From the NCBI RefSeq assembly GCF_000424385.1, contig NZ_AUJU01000020.1:1-64000 (forward strand): a DNA stretch of 64,000 nucleotides, written 5' to 3'. The stretch is from Butyrivibrio sp. LC3010 (GTDB taxonomy: Bacteria; Bacillota; Clostridia; Lachnospirales; Lachnospiraceae). Each line of letters starts with the position of its first letter. The stretch's first letter is position 1. The notes under the pieces were generated by a model. That model was not told the DNA's origin, made no database searches, and saw only the letters and a list, made by a program, of their open reading frames with translations. Below, one piece after another: positions 14,816 through 23,200 of this stretch. A program made the position numbers and the translations under genes.

Positions 14816-15682
14816 ATGCAACTTAAAAAGTCTAAGACTTATAAGGAGCAGGTTGAGATATTAAGAAATAAGGGACTTAAAATTCAGAACAGTGGCAATG
14901 TTATTTCTTTTCTCAATCATGTTAACTATTATAGGTTTTCGGGATATTTTCTTCCGTTTATTTCAAAAACAGACAAAAAATTTCATGATGGTACAAGCTT
15001 TGAGCAATTAGAGAATATATATCATTTTGACTCAGAATTAAGAAAGCTGATAATAGGAACAATAGATGAAATAGAGATATACTTGAAATCTCAGATTTCG
15101 TATTACCATTCTCAGAAGTATGACGCAGAAGGTTATACAGATAGTGCAAATTACAATAGCAAACATAACCATAATGCTTTTTTGCAACGTGTATCAACCT
15201 GTATAGCTGAAAACCAGCGTACTCTTGTTGTTAAGCACCATATGAATAATTATGGCGGTCATTTTCCAATATGGGTATTGATTGAGTATTTTTCTATTGG
15301 AATGCTTTCATATTTTTATCGTGATCTACCTAATATAGATAAAGCGACTATTGCACAAGATACATATGGTGTGAATTATCAGGTACTTGATAGTTGGTTT
15401 AGGTGTCTTACTGATTTACGAAATAAATGTGCTCATTATTCTAGATTGTATTATTGGATATTTACAGCGTTACCAAGGATGCCACAAGGCGAAAAATATA
15501 TACCTACAAGAAGATTATTTGCTCAGCTATATATGCTGAAACTTATGTATCCAGATCATAAAAGATGGAATGATGAATTTGTAAAACCGTTGGCGAAACT
15601 AATGAGGAAGTATAAATCGGACATAGTGAAGGCGCATATTGATTTTCCATATAAATGGAAATCTATGCTGTTGTATAAATGA
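14816..15682 (+). CDS. AbiF/AbiD-type abortive infection protein (Abi_2, HEPN)
   Basis: 288 residues with the full Abi_2 pattern: HVNYYRFSGYFLPFI near residues 35-49, YHFDSELRKLIIGTIDEIEI near 69-88, a central PIWVLIEYFSIGMLSYFY, and the HEPN RNase motif R-N-K-C-A-H (Arg202 to His207, the Rx4H form) in DLRNKCAHYSRLYYW. The protein probably acts as an RNA-cleaving toxin that arrests phage-infected cells. AGGGG lies 5 bases before the ATG. It is preceded by its own promoter and a hairpin RNA. The length is typical, and the gene looks intact. Confidence 0.88.
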   Translation: MQLKKSKTYKEQVEILRNKGLKIQNSGNVISFLNHVNYYRFSGYFLPFISKTDKKFHDGTSFEQLENIYHFDSELRKLIIGTIDEIEIYLKSQISYYHSQKYDAEGYTDSANYNSKHNHNAFLQRVSTCIAENQRTLVVKHHMNNYGGHFPIWVLIEYFSIGMLSYFYRDLPNIDKATIAQDTYGVNYQVLDSWFRCLTDLRNKCAHYSRLYYWIFTALPRMPQGEKYIPTRRLFAQLYMLKLMYPDHKRWNDEFVKPLAKLMRKYKSDIVKAHIDFPYKWKSMLLYK

Positions 15683-15737
15683 TGTCCGCTATTTCTTAAC
15701 CCCTTCACCGCAAACTATGTAAAAAGGGGTGAACATA

Positions 15738-15904
15738 TCAAAGCCTAGTATCTACGCAGTATGTTAAAATTGTCTGCAGTAGTACCGCATGTGGAGACGG
15801 TATGTTTATTGTCCAAACTTCATGAAGCAAAGCATCATATCAACGTAAAGGTAGATATGGACGAGCTTGATCTTACAAGTTTTATGGAGCAAGTTCTTTT
15901 ATAA
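15738..15904 (+). pseudogene. Remnant resembling an RlmD-type rRNA methyltransferase tail (copy 2)
   Basis: The frame 15788-15904 reads HVETVCLLSKLHEAKHHINV, then KVDMDELDLTS, and closes with a foreign FMEQVLL and a stop. HVETVCLLSKL and the DELDLTS block are the characteristic C-terminal part of Firmicutes RlmD/RumA enzymes. The bases just before (KPSIYAVC, other frame) match the equivalent part of copy 1 at 11063. No catalytic domain is present. The rest of the gap up to 16091 holds a mini-ORF and hairpin. Confidence 0.6.
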
Positions 15905-15970
15905 TTATTGTTAAGGTTGAATCGTAAACTGTATTCACGTACAATTTACAAAGATTTACTTTATTTGATT

Positions 15971-16054
15971 GGAAAGGAGCATGATTATATGACCATCAGA
16001 GTTGTTACCGCTCAGTAGTCTGAGCTTAAATAATAAATGAATCGTAAGCTCAGA
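15971..16054 (+). promoter_or_regulatory. Possible leader peptide and hairpin before the CD3324-like gene
   Basis: GGAAAGGAGC precedes a 9-codon frame (15989-16018, MTIRVVTAQ, stop TAG). The base after the stop begins a perfect 10-bp palindrome, TCTGAGCTTA/TAAGCTCAGA (16019-16028 with 16045-16054). There is no T run. The layout resembles a leader peptide coupled to an RNA switch. It could also be the start of a deleted gene. Confidence 0.4.
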
Positions 16055-16091
16055 TGAATCCTAAAAGAAATATCAATTTAGGAGGAGCATT

Positions 16092-16382
16092 ATGAGCTAT
16101 ATTAAGGCAGAGAACGTGCTGCCACAGGAACTGATTGAAACGATTCAGCAATATGTAGACGGTAAATTGATCTATATTCCCTGCAAGGAAAAACAGGAGT
16201 GGGGAACCACGACTTCTGCCAAGGTCTTCTTTCGTGAAAGAAATGAAGAAATATACGAAAACTACATAGGCGGAATAGGAATACACGAACTTGCACACAG
16301 GTTTTCCTTGTCGGAGAAAAGCATTCAGAGAATCCTCAGGAATCAGAGGCTGGCCTTAAGCAAAGGTGCCCCTTCTGTCTGA
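16092..16382 (+). CDS. CD3324 family helix-turn-helix protein
   Basis: 96 residues. It begins MSYIKAENVLPQELIETIQQ followed by YVDGKLIYIPCKEKQEWG, the signature of CD3324-type proteins of Clostridia. An HTH follows: GIGIHELAHRFSLSEKSIQR. The strong GGAGGAG lies 6 bases before the ATG. Members are small DNA-binding proteins of unknown target, common as single genes. The last residues overlap the next frame (DUF1062-like), which suggests that the end of this gene and the start of the next were joined by a deletion. Confidence 0.8.
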   Translation: MSYIKAENVLPQELIETIQQYVDGKLIYIPCKEKQEWGTTTSAKVFFRERNEEIYENYIGGIGIHELAHRFSLSEKSIQRILRNQRLALSKGAPSV

Positions 16383-16674
16383 TCATACCAAAACAAGAGT
16401 GTTCTTTAGATGTGGAGGTTGTGGGAAGAAACAGGAGTTTATCAATTCCTATAGATTTAGAGTAAATGCTAACGGTAAGAGTGTTGATGTATGGCTGATA
16501 TATCGATGTAAGAAATGTAAGCATTCCAAGAACCTCACAATTTATGAAAGGACTCGTCCAGGAAAGATACCTGAAGAATTGTTTAAGAGCTTTATGAATA
16601 ACGATATGGAAACTGCCATGAAGTATGGTAGCGATATAGACTTTTTAAAAAGAAACAATGCTGAATTAAAATGA
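16366..16674 (+). pseudogene. DUF1062 protein, truncated at both ends
   Basis: The 102-codon frame contains the core of DUF1062: RVFFRCGGCGKKQEF, SYRFRVNANGKSVDVWLIYR, CKKCKHSKNLTIYERTRP and a tail ending FLKRNNAELK. Complete family members are about 180-200 residues, with more sequence after this point. The frame opens with a GTG inside the end of the CD3324-like gene, and the first strand of the domain is missing. The paired CxxC motifs for zinc are kept. Probably a remnant, though a short functional form cannot be excluded. Confidence 0.65.
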
Positions 16675-16679
16675 ATTTC

Positions 16680-16700
16680 GGCCGGGCTATGTGTCCGGCC
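16680..16700 (+). terminator. Weak hairpin before the DUF2441-GNAT gene
   Basis: A 6-bp GGCCGG/CCGGCC stem (16680-16685 with 16695-16700), without a clear T run. It lies between the stop at 16674 and the ribosome site of the next gene. Confidence 0.4.
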
Positions 16701-16720
16701 ATTTCAATAGGGAGAATGTA

Positions 16721-17716
16721 ATGGAAGAACAATATTTTTTTCATGTAATATCCGACATTCCCAAGAAGGTCGGTGAACATATCATTCTTGATGACAAGCA
16801 TCCAAACGGTGTCCACAAGCGTGTATATGAGGAACTCGAAACAGTAAATGATATATATAACAATCCTGAAAAATATAAGGATACAGAACTGACGCACAAG
16901 GTGGATGTAGCGCTTCGTGAGCTTGCGTTGGAAAAAGTTAGAAAAGAAAAGTATTCGGAGTACCCTTCGAGAATGGCTTCGCTATATGTGTCTAAGTCAT
17001 ACGAGGAAGCTGAGAGGTGGGGAGACTATTTTGCTAAGTTAGGAAGACCTACTTTCGGAATTGCAAAGATAAAAGTGACTGGAAGAGTTTTTAAAGGAGA
17101 TGCCTACAAGTGTTTTGATGGAGTAACAGACGAACAAGAGAATCTTAGGATGGCTGAAATCTATTGGCAGAATGGAGCTAATGAGGATGGACATGAATCA
17201 ATCGTGGAGATTCTTGCTGACGGAGATATAGAGATTGTTGAGATGGTAAAAGATATTAATGCGAATACGGAATACAAATATTTTGAGTTGAGAGAAAAAA
17301 CCGACTTAAAAGATATGGCTGCAGATTGGTTTCACAAAAAGTGGGGAGTCCCCAAGGATGCTTATCTTGAATGTATGACAGCGTATCTTAATAAAGAGAC
17401 CGAAAATGGTTGGTACCTATGCATGTTAGGAAATCAAATTGTCGGGGGGTTAGGTGTAATCGATAATGATTTTCATGACAGGAAGGACTTAAGCCCCAAT
17501 GTTTGCGCTGTATATACTGAAGAGGCTCATCGTGGACAGGGGATAGCAGGAAATCTTCTTAATCTTGTTGTGGAGAACATGAATAAAAAAGGAATTTCAC
17601 CGCTCTATCTTGTTACAGATCATACTGGTTTTTATGAGCGTTATGGATGGGAGTTTTACTGTATGGCTCAAGGGGATGATGAACCGGAGCAGACGAGATT
17701 GTACATTCATCGATGA
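16721..17716 (+). CDS. DUF2441 domain fused to a GNAT acetyltransferase
   Basis: 331 residues. The first half (YFFHVISDIPKKVGEHIILD, later SRMASLYVSKSYEEAERWGD and KGDAYKCFDGVTDEQENLR) matches DUF2441, a family that may have an ADP-ribosyltransferase-like fold. The second half is a GNAT N-acetyltransferase with the acetyl-CoA loop HRGQGIAGNLLN and the C-terminal FYERYGWEFY. ATG 16721 is preferred to the GTG at 16691 because GGGAGA lies 7 bases before it and the DUF2441 domain begins there. The fusion suggests two activities on one target; the target is unknown. The terminator follows directly. Confidence 0.72.
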   Translation: MEEQYFFHVISDIPKKVGEHIILDDKHPNGVHKRVYEELETVNDIYNNPEKYKDTELTHKVDVALRELALEKVRKEKYSEYPSRMASLYVSKSYEEAERWGDYFAKLGRPTFGIAKIKVTGRVFKGDAYKCFDGVTDEQENLRMAEIYWQNGANEDGHESIVEILADGDIEIVEMVKDINANTEYKYFELREKTDLKDMAADWFHKKWGVPKDAYLECMTAYLNKETENGWYLCMLGNQIVGGLGVIDNDFHDRKDLSPNVCAVYTEEAHRGQGIAGNLLNLVVENMNKKGISPLYLVTDHTGFYERYGWEFYCMAQGDDEPEQTRLYIHR

Positions 17717-17744
17717 TACATTTGAAATAAACAACTAGGAAAAG

Positions 17745-17790
17745 ACGCACTCTATACTTACTAATGGCAGGTATGAGTGCGCCTTTTTTT
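17745..17790 (+). terminator. Intrinsic terminator after the DUF2441-GNAT gene
   Basis: CGCACTC pairs with GAGTGCG (17746-17752 with 17775-17781), plus a short inner TATAC/GTAT stem, and seven T follow. The sequence 17791-18129 holds no supported gene. Confidence 0.82.
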
Positions 17791-18129
17791 GAAAAAGAAA
17801 ATGTAATAGATTTCGGAAAAGCATTTGACATTGGTTTATTTGGCATAATGGCAATCAACTCTCTGCAGGTCATGCAGGACTTTGGGGTTAACCTTATAAG
17901 AGAAAGTTAAAGCGATAGAGGTTGCTCTGAGACATTTTCAGATGATATAGTAGCATATTTATTTTCCAGGATTATTGACGGCACCAATGAGGTTTTTATA
18001 AAACTATGCGCTCGCAACCAAATTTAACAAAAAATAGCAAAATATGTAAGCTTCGCTTGGTAGACAGGTGGAGCTTACTTTTTTATGATTAAGAAAAATG
18101 TTAAAATATTTAGCAAAGGTGGTAGAAAT

Positions 18130-19206
18130 ATGAGAAAGGCATATTTGGATAATATTCGCTGGATAACAGTAGTGCTGGTTGTCATCTATCATGTAATCTA
18201 CATATTCAACGGTGTAATACAACATGGAATCATCGGTCCCTTCAGTGAGCATCAGCCCCAGGATACGTATCAGTACATTGTATATCCCTGGTTCATGTTA
18301 CTTCTGTTTGTGGTATCCGGCATGTCAGCCCGCTATGAACTGGTTAAGCGAACAGAGAAGGAATTCATCAGAGTAAGGACGAGAAAGTATCTTGTACCAT
18401 CAACAATCGGCCTTCTGGTTTTCGGCTGGATTCTTGGCTACTACAACATGCTGATGTCTGGTGCATTTAATTCCATGAACAACGTACCGGGGCCAATCCT
18501 TTTCCTGATAATGGCAGTCAGTGGATCAGGTCCGCTGTGGTACATTCAGATGCTTTGGCTCTTCAGCCTGATACTGGTACTGATCAGAAGGATTGAAAAA
18601 GACGGATTTTATAATATATGCGGCAAAGCAAATCTTTTGACACTTATACTTCTTGTCATACCCGTATACGGAGCAGCGCAGATACTTAACACACCGATAA
18701 TAGTGGTATACAGATTCGGTATTTACGGACTGGGCTTTTTGATCGGCTACTTTGTACTGTCCCATGACGAAGTGATGGATCGACTTGGCGAAAGCTGGCT
18801 GTTATTAAGCATTCTTGCCCTCGCATCCTGCGTAGCCTTTGTGATTTTATATAAAGGTCAGCCTTATCCGGATCACGTAGTTCTGGACACAATCATGTGC
18901 AATGTATACGCATGGTTTGGAACTCTCGGTATACTTGCCTTCATGAAAAAATGGGGAAATTTTACGAATGCTTTCTCAAAGTGGATGTGCCGAAAATCAT
19001 GGGGCCTCTACGTATTCCATTATCTGATGATAGCGGTCAGCGGATGGTATCTGCATACATTATGTCCATTCCTTGCTCCTGTCATCGTATACCTGTTGGT
19101 TGCAATAGCAGCATTCGCAGGCTCCTACCTTCTGTATGAAATCATGAGCTGCATACCTTTCATAAGGTGGTGTGTTCTGGGAATAAAAAAGGAGAAGAAA
19201 GAATGA
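18130..19206 (+). CDS. Membrane acyltransferase (acyltransferase 3 family)
   Basis: 358 residues with about ten hydrophobic segments. The opening RKAYLDNIRWITVVLVVIYH, with its conserved histidine, marks the acyltransferase 3 (OafA/YrhL) family, which moves acetyl or other acyl groups onto sugars and glycans at the membrane. The ATG at 18130 is chosen over 18085 because AAAGGTGG lies just upstream and the family starts there. The stop overlaps the regulator gene start by four bases (ATGA), so the two are translationally coupled. Confidence 0.82.
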   Translation: MRKAYLDNIRWITVVLVVIYHVIYIFNGVIQHGIIGPFSEHQPQDTYQYIVYPWFMLLLFVVSGMSARYELVKRTEKEFIRVRTRKYLVPSTIGLLVFGWILGYYNMLMSGAFNSMNNVPGPILFLIMAVSGSGPLWYIQMLWLFSLILVLIRRIEKDGFYNICGKANLLTLILLVIPVYGAAQILNTPIIVVYRFGIYGLGFLIGYFVLSHDEVMDRLGESWLLLSILALASCVAFVILYKGQPYPDHVVLDTIMCNVYAWFGTLGILAFMKKWGNFTNAFSKWMCRKSWGLYVFHYLMIAVSGWYLHTLCPFLAPVIVYLLVAIAAFAGSYLLYEIMSCIPFIRWCVLGIKKEKKE

Positions 19207-19637
19207 GTTTTGCAGACAATCTTATGGAATTAAGAAAGCTTAATAACCTGTCACAGGAGGAAATTGCAGAGAAGATAGGCGTATCCAGACAGACGCTTTC
19301 AAAATATGAGACCGGAGAGTCTCTGCCGGACATAAAGAGATGTAAGATGCTGGCTGACCTCTTTGGTGTATCCATGGACGACCTTATCTCATATGAAAAG
19401 AATGATTCGGACAACCTGGGATATGCTATACCGCCGAAAGGAAAACATATCTTTGGAATGGTCAAAGTGGGAGATAAGGGTCAGATCGTCATTCCTGCCA
19501 AAGCAAGAAAGATCTTCGATATTAAAACAGGCGACAATCTGATTGTCCTCGGAGATGAATTCCAGGGTATAGCTCTTATTAAGGAGACGGGCCTTCTCGG
19601 TCTTATCAACAGTGCGAAAGAAAGTATAACTGACTAA
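19203..19637 (+). CDS. XRE-family regulator with C-terminal AbrB-like domain
   Basis: 144 residues. An XRE helix-turn-helix covers the first 60 (LSQEEIAEKIGVSRQTLSKY). A SpoVT/AbrB swapped-hairpin follows (MVKVGDKGQIVIPAKARKIF, then DIKTGDNLIVLGDE). Two DNA-binding modules in one protein suggest a dimer or tetramer with a bipartite operator. AAGGAG lies 8 bases before ATG 19203. This start overlaps the acyltransferase stop. It probably regulates its own operon. Confidence 0.85.
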   Translation: MSFADNLMELRKLNNLSQEEIAEKIGVSRQTLSKYETGESLPDIKRCKMLADLFGVSMDDLISYEKNDSDNLGYAIPPKGKHIFGMVKVGDKGQIVIPAKARKIFDIKTGDNLIVLGDEFQGIALIKETGLLGLINSAKESITD

Positions 19638-19639
19638 AA

Positions 19640-19870
19640 TACATAAAGGTATTCTACTGCCAGGGCGGGTTTAACTATGAAAAGATGAAGACGCCATCTC
19701 GTATTGCTATGAAGATGTTTGTGTCAGCCTTAAAAAACAAGAAGGATGCCACTGAGAAAGAGAAGGTAATGGCTGAGAAGATGGCTTCATCCTATGACAT
19801 CTCTGATATCAAATACATAGAGCCTATCGTTATGTATCTTGGAGAAAAAGACAATGAAAAAGCTGTTTAA
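19640..19870 (+). pseudogene. C-terminal stump of a flavodoxin-domain protein
   Basis: In one frame, directly after the regulator stop: KVFYCQGGFNYEKMKTPSRI, then AMKMFVSALKNKKDATEKEK and a tail to 19870. The block FYCQGGFNYEKM and the following helix are typical of the last third of flavodoxin-domain proteins of Clostridia. The FMN-binding N-terminus is missing, so it should not bind flavin. A 61-codon sub-frame starts at ATG 19685, but without a ribosome site. Confidence 0.6.
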
Positions 19871-19931
19871 GACATTTCTTACGATAGTAATCAAAACCGC
19901 GGTCAGGGATGCGTTAAGATCAGATCATTAA
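19854..19931 (+). CDS. Short frame overlapping the flavodoxin stump
   Basis: A 25-residue frame (MKKLFKTFLTIVIKTAVRDA and a short end) overlaps the last bases of the flavodoxin stump, with GGAG 8 bases upstream. It is amphipathic and basic. It may be the start of a deleted gene or a chance frame. Confidence 0.25.
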   Translation: MKKLFKTFLTIVIKTAVRDALRSDH

Positions 19932-19971
19932 TCTTTTCAGTAAAGCCGATTATAAGGAGAAAGAGAGATTT

Positions 19972-21180
19972 ATGCCAGGTAGGAAATATTTATATACGGA
20001 AAGGGCGCACTATATGTCCCCGAACATGCACTTCGGTATCATGGCGGAAATCGGATCGGAGTTCGATGCGGACGGTATCATCGAGAGCATTGGTGTTCTT
20101 AGATCGGCTCATCCGCTTATGAGAAGTCTGATAGCCGAGGAGGAGGGAAGTTCAATGATATATTATGAGGAGCATCCTGAACTTGAGATTCCGATAACGA
20201 TAGAAGAGGCAGACGATAACTGGCAGACTGATTATGAGGCGGTATCTTCAGCTGGATGGAATGTTCAGAAGGAAGCGCTGCTCAAGGTCTATGCTTATCC
20301 ATCCGAGAGTGGAACGAGAGTCCTTTTTATAACGCATCATCTTCTTTGCGACGGGAGAGGGCTTCTACAGTTGGTGCAGGAGTTTGCGGATCATTATACT
20401 AGCGGTGCCAGGCCGCACCTGGTTGATGAGAAGCTGATGGAAAGCCTTGATGATCTTCCGAATGGCAGCGACCTTAGGTTTATCAGCAGGGCGCTGATCA
20501 GAGATGCCAATAAGAAGTGGCGTAAAGAAGGGCATAGGGTCAGCTACGACGAGTATCTTGAGTTTGAACGTGATCATGATCGCAAACAGGATATAAAGCG
20601 TGAGATAAAGAGAGTTGACGGAGAAGAGCTTGATACGCTCCTGGGTTTATGCAGAGAAAACGGGGTATCGCTCAATGACTATCTTGTTGCTAAGATGATG
20701 ATCGATGAGAAAACAAATAAGGTGGTCATAGCTTCTGACATAAGGAATAAGATTAAAAACTATAAGGAAGGCTCGCTTGGAAACTATGCTACAGCATTCA
20801 GCGTGGTGGTTAAGAAGAAAACCTCTGAGATCATGGAACTCGCCAGGGCTGTAGATCATGAAGTCAGGAGCATAATAAGTAAGCCGGATAGGGAGATGCT
20901 CGTTCTCTCGTGTTATTTCAATATGGATCCGGAACTCCTCGATGCCATAGCTATATCGACTCTTGGAAGTTTTGAGAGCAAGGCCGGCAGATTTGTCGGC
21001 AGCAAGATGTTCGGTTATGAAAAGCGCGACGGCCATTGTATCACGAACCTTGGAAGAGCAGAGAGCAACACTATAAGAGAGGGTGTATTCATTCCGCCGG
21101 CATCTCCCGTAAACAGGAAGGCGTGGGGTGTTCTGACGATAAACAATAAGATGAGGATTTGTTCAATACAGTCAAAGTAA
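19972..21180 (+). CDS. Condensation-superfamily CoA-dependent acyltransferase
   Basis: 402 residues with the HHxxxDG active-site signature of the condensation/chloramphenicol-acetyltransferase superfamily (ITHHLLCDGRGLLQLVQ, about residues 122-138). The second conserved region comes later (VVIASDIRNKI and a GNYATAFSVVV stretch). The opening (YTERAHYMSPNMHFGIMAEI) is like that of PapA-type and alcohol acetyltransferase-like enzymes. There is no carrier-protein or adenylation gene nearby, so it probably uses acyl-CoA to acylate a lipid or glycan. GGAGAAAGAGAG precedes the start. It belongs functionally with the acyltransferase at 18130. Confidence 0.8.
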   Translation: MPGRKYLYTERAHYMSPNMHFGIMAEIGSEFDADGIIESIGVLRSAHPLMRSLIAEEEGSSMIYYEEHPELEIPITIEEADDNWQTDYEAVSSAGWNVQKEALLKVYAYPSESGTRVLFITHHLLCDGRGLLQLVQEFADHYTSGARPHLVDEKLMESLDDLPNGSDLRFISRALIRDANKKWRKEGHRVSYDEYLEFERDHDRKQDIKREIKRVDGEELDTLLGLCRENGVSLNDYLVAKMMIDEKTNKVVIASDIRNKIKNYKEGSLGNYATAFSVVVKKKTSEIMELARAVDHEVRSIISKPDREMLVLSCYFNMDPELLDAIAISTLGSFESKAGRFVGSKMFGYEKRDGHCITNLGRAESNTIREGVFIPPASPVNRKAWGVLTINNKMRICSIQSK

Positions 21181-21294
21181 GGAAGAACATATCACTTTAA
21201 AAGAATATATAAAGCGCTTTATTTATACACCTCAAAAGATAAAAACGTTCCTGATAACAGGCCTGTTCTGCATATTTAGATAGGAGGATATGAA

Positions 21295-21405
21295 ATGGAA
21301 TTGAAGGGGAAGGAACTGGAAGAACAGTATTTGAAAGCGACTGCTGAAAGACCTGATCTGATGGGGTATTCAAATCATGTTGTTCAAATATTCATCAAGA
21401 ATTAA
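21295..21405 (+). CDS. Very short hypothetical frame
   Basis: A 36-residue frame (MELKGKELEEQYLKATAERP and a short end) behind an AGGAGG site at 21281-21286, 8 bases from the ATG. The ribosome site is good, the sequence is charged and helical, and I recognise nothing. It may be the start of a deleted gene. Confidence 0.35.
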   Translation: MELKGKELEEQYLKATAERPDLMGYSNHVVQIFIKN

Positions 21406-21515
21406 AATAGTTAGAGGATGAAAAGTGGAATACACACATTTTGTTTTTGAACCACATATCCCATGCTACAGGTTTGATGAATACTGACACATTCGGATTA
21501 TAAGGAGGACTTAAG

Positions 21516-22961
21516 ATGGCAGGGCAGATTACCCATATGGAAATCGCGCGCAGGCTTATTGATAAATTGGGGATAGACGAGGGAAAAGAGGAATTCATTT
21601 TAGGTTCTGTCGCTCCTGATTCTGTGCATTTTGATGAAGACTATCTAAGTAAAAAAATCCATTCTCATCTTTTTGAAAACTGTGGTCCATGGGGAGATAC
21701 TCAGAACTATGATAACTGGATAGAAAATATCCGGACCTTTTGGACAGGATATGTAGTAAATGAAAAAAACAGCATACAGCGTTCATTCTATATCGGGATA
21801 GTTGTGCATTGTCTTACAGACTATTGGAATGATCTACTTATTTGGCGCGCTCTTCAAAAAGAGATGATTCCTCCTATGACCTACGACGGATTCAAGGAGG
21901 CTTATTCTCCCGAGTCAAATAGGATAGACAGGTGGCTCTATCAGAATATCGAAAGTGCCGATCAGATAATGCAGCTACTTGAAAAATCCCATGAAACAGA
22001 TTTTGAAGACTATCTGAAAGCTGCTTGCATAACGAAGATGAAAAGACATCTCATAGACGTACAGTACAATCTTCCGGATCCTATTGATGTATCAGGTCAT
22101 AAATTTTACAAGTCTGATATGATGCTTAAGTTTGTAAGTGAAGTACCTGACAGGATATGTGAGCAGATAAAAGAGTTTGAAAATACTCCTGTAGCACAGA
22201 TACAGGATATAACAAAAATTGTAAAAGAAGCCGGGGACTTAATGCTAAATGCGAATCGTCCCAAGATAATGGAAAAAAGCGGGCATGCAAATTTCGTAAC
22301 AGAGTCCGATGAGAAAATTCAGAGATTTATTGTGTCTAAGCTGGAGGAAGTATTACCTGAAGCCAAATTTTTAGGAGAAGAAGATGGACAAGATGTGTTT
22401 TCTTCCAAGATGAGCAGCGGATATTGCTTTGTGATAGACCCAATAGATGGAACTTCCAACTTTATCTATGAGTACAGACCATCTGTGATTTCAGTGGGAC
22501 TTCTTAAGGACGGAAAACCGTACATGGCTGTAGTTTACAATCCCTATGACGATATGATGTTTCATGCTACAGCAGGGCAGGGAGCTTATATGAATGGAGA
22601 GAAGATAATGTCATCTGATGCACCTCTATCGGATTCACTTGCTGTATTTGGGACAGCACCCTATTACGAGGATCTAAGGGACAGAACCTTTGATATTGCA
22701 AAAAAGCTTCTTCCACTGTGTGTTGATCTTAGAAGATCCGGCACCGCTGCATGGGATATGTGCTGCGTGGCCCTTGGAAGATGCGGACTGTATTTCGAAA
22801 TGAGAATTCAGCTGTGGGATTATGCAGCAGCTGCACTTATAGCACAGGAAGCAGGATGCAAAATTACTGATATTGAGGGCAATCCCTTATCCTATAGCGG
22901 CCCTACGACAGCGATCTGTCTTTCCAGAGGAATAAAGGATATCCCTGAGTGCTTTCTGTAA
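21516..22961 (+). CDS. Zinc-dependent phospholipase C domain fused to inositol monophosphatase
   Basis: 481 residues in two parts. The first (about 1-230) has the pattern of bacterial zinc-dependent phospholipase C: HMEIARRLI, GSVAPDSVHFDED, then IGIVVHCLTDYWND. The second (about 235-481) is a complete inositol monophosphatase family enzyme. It has GEEDG, the metal-binding signature DPIDGTSNF, and the C-terminal WDYAAAALIAQEAGCKITD. No signal peptide is present, so it acts inside the cell. The fusion could couple release of a phosphorylated head group with its dephosphorylation. Its real substrate is unknown. AAGGAGG lies 8 bases before the ATG. Confidence 0.82.
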   Translation: MAGQITHMEIARRLIDKLGIDEGKEEFILGSVAPDSVHFDEDYLSKKIHSHLFENCGPWGDTQNYDNWIENIRTFWTGYVVNEKNSIQRSFYIGIVVHCLTDYWNDLLIWRALQKEMIPPMTYDGFKEAYSPESNRIDRWLYQNIESADQIMQLLEKSHETDFEDYLKAACITKMKRHLIDVQYNLPDPIDVSGHKFYKSDMMLKFVSEVPDRICEQIKEFENTPVAQIQDITKIVKEAGDLMLNANRPKIMEKSGHANFVTESDEKIQRFIVSKLEEVLPEAKFLGEEDGQDVFSSKMSSGYCFVIDPIDGTSNFIYEYRPSVISVGLLKDGKPYMAVVYNPYDDMMFHATAGQGAYMNGEKIMSSDAPLSDSLAVFGTAPYYEDLRDRTFDIAKKLLPLCVDLRRSGTAAWDMCCVALGRCGLYFEMRIQLWDYAAAALIAQEAGCKITDIEGNPLSYSGPTTAICLSRGIKDIPECFL

Positions 22962-23200
22962 AGCAAAGGTGTTTATGTTTTTTTTAGTAATGTCAAAACA
23001 TAATAATGGTATTATTGATTTAGAAGCTTGAGAAAGGCTATGAAAACCTTTAGAAGGTCATGGAGTATATGTTTGTGTTGTTTTTATGAGGGCTTAATAT
23101 GAACAGAAAAAATTAGGTTAGCGCAAAGTTTTACGCTTACGGTATCCGTATCAGATCGGACTAAGTAGGATATAAATAGCATTTATAGAGGAGGTAGCAA

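Noticed and set aside
17764..17910. A 48-codon frame after the DUF2441-GNAT gene (MAGMSAPFFEKENVIDFGKA and on)
   Set aside because: Its start lies inside the terminator loop, it has no ribosome site, and I recognise nothing. It could be a fragment, but I cannot support it.
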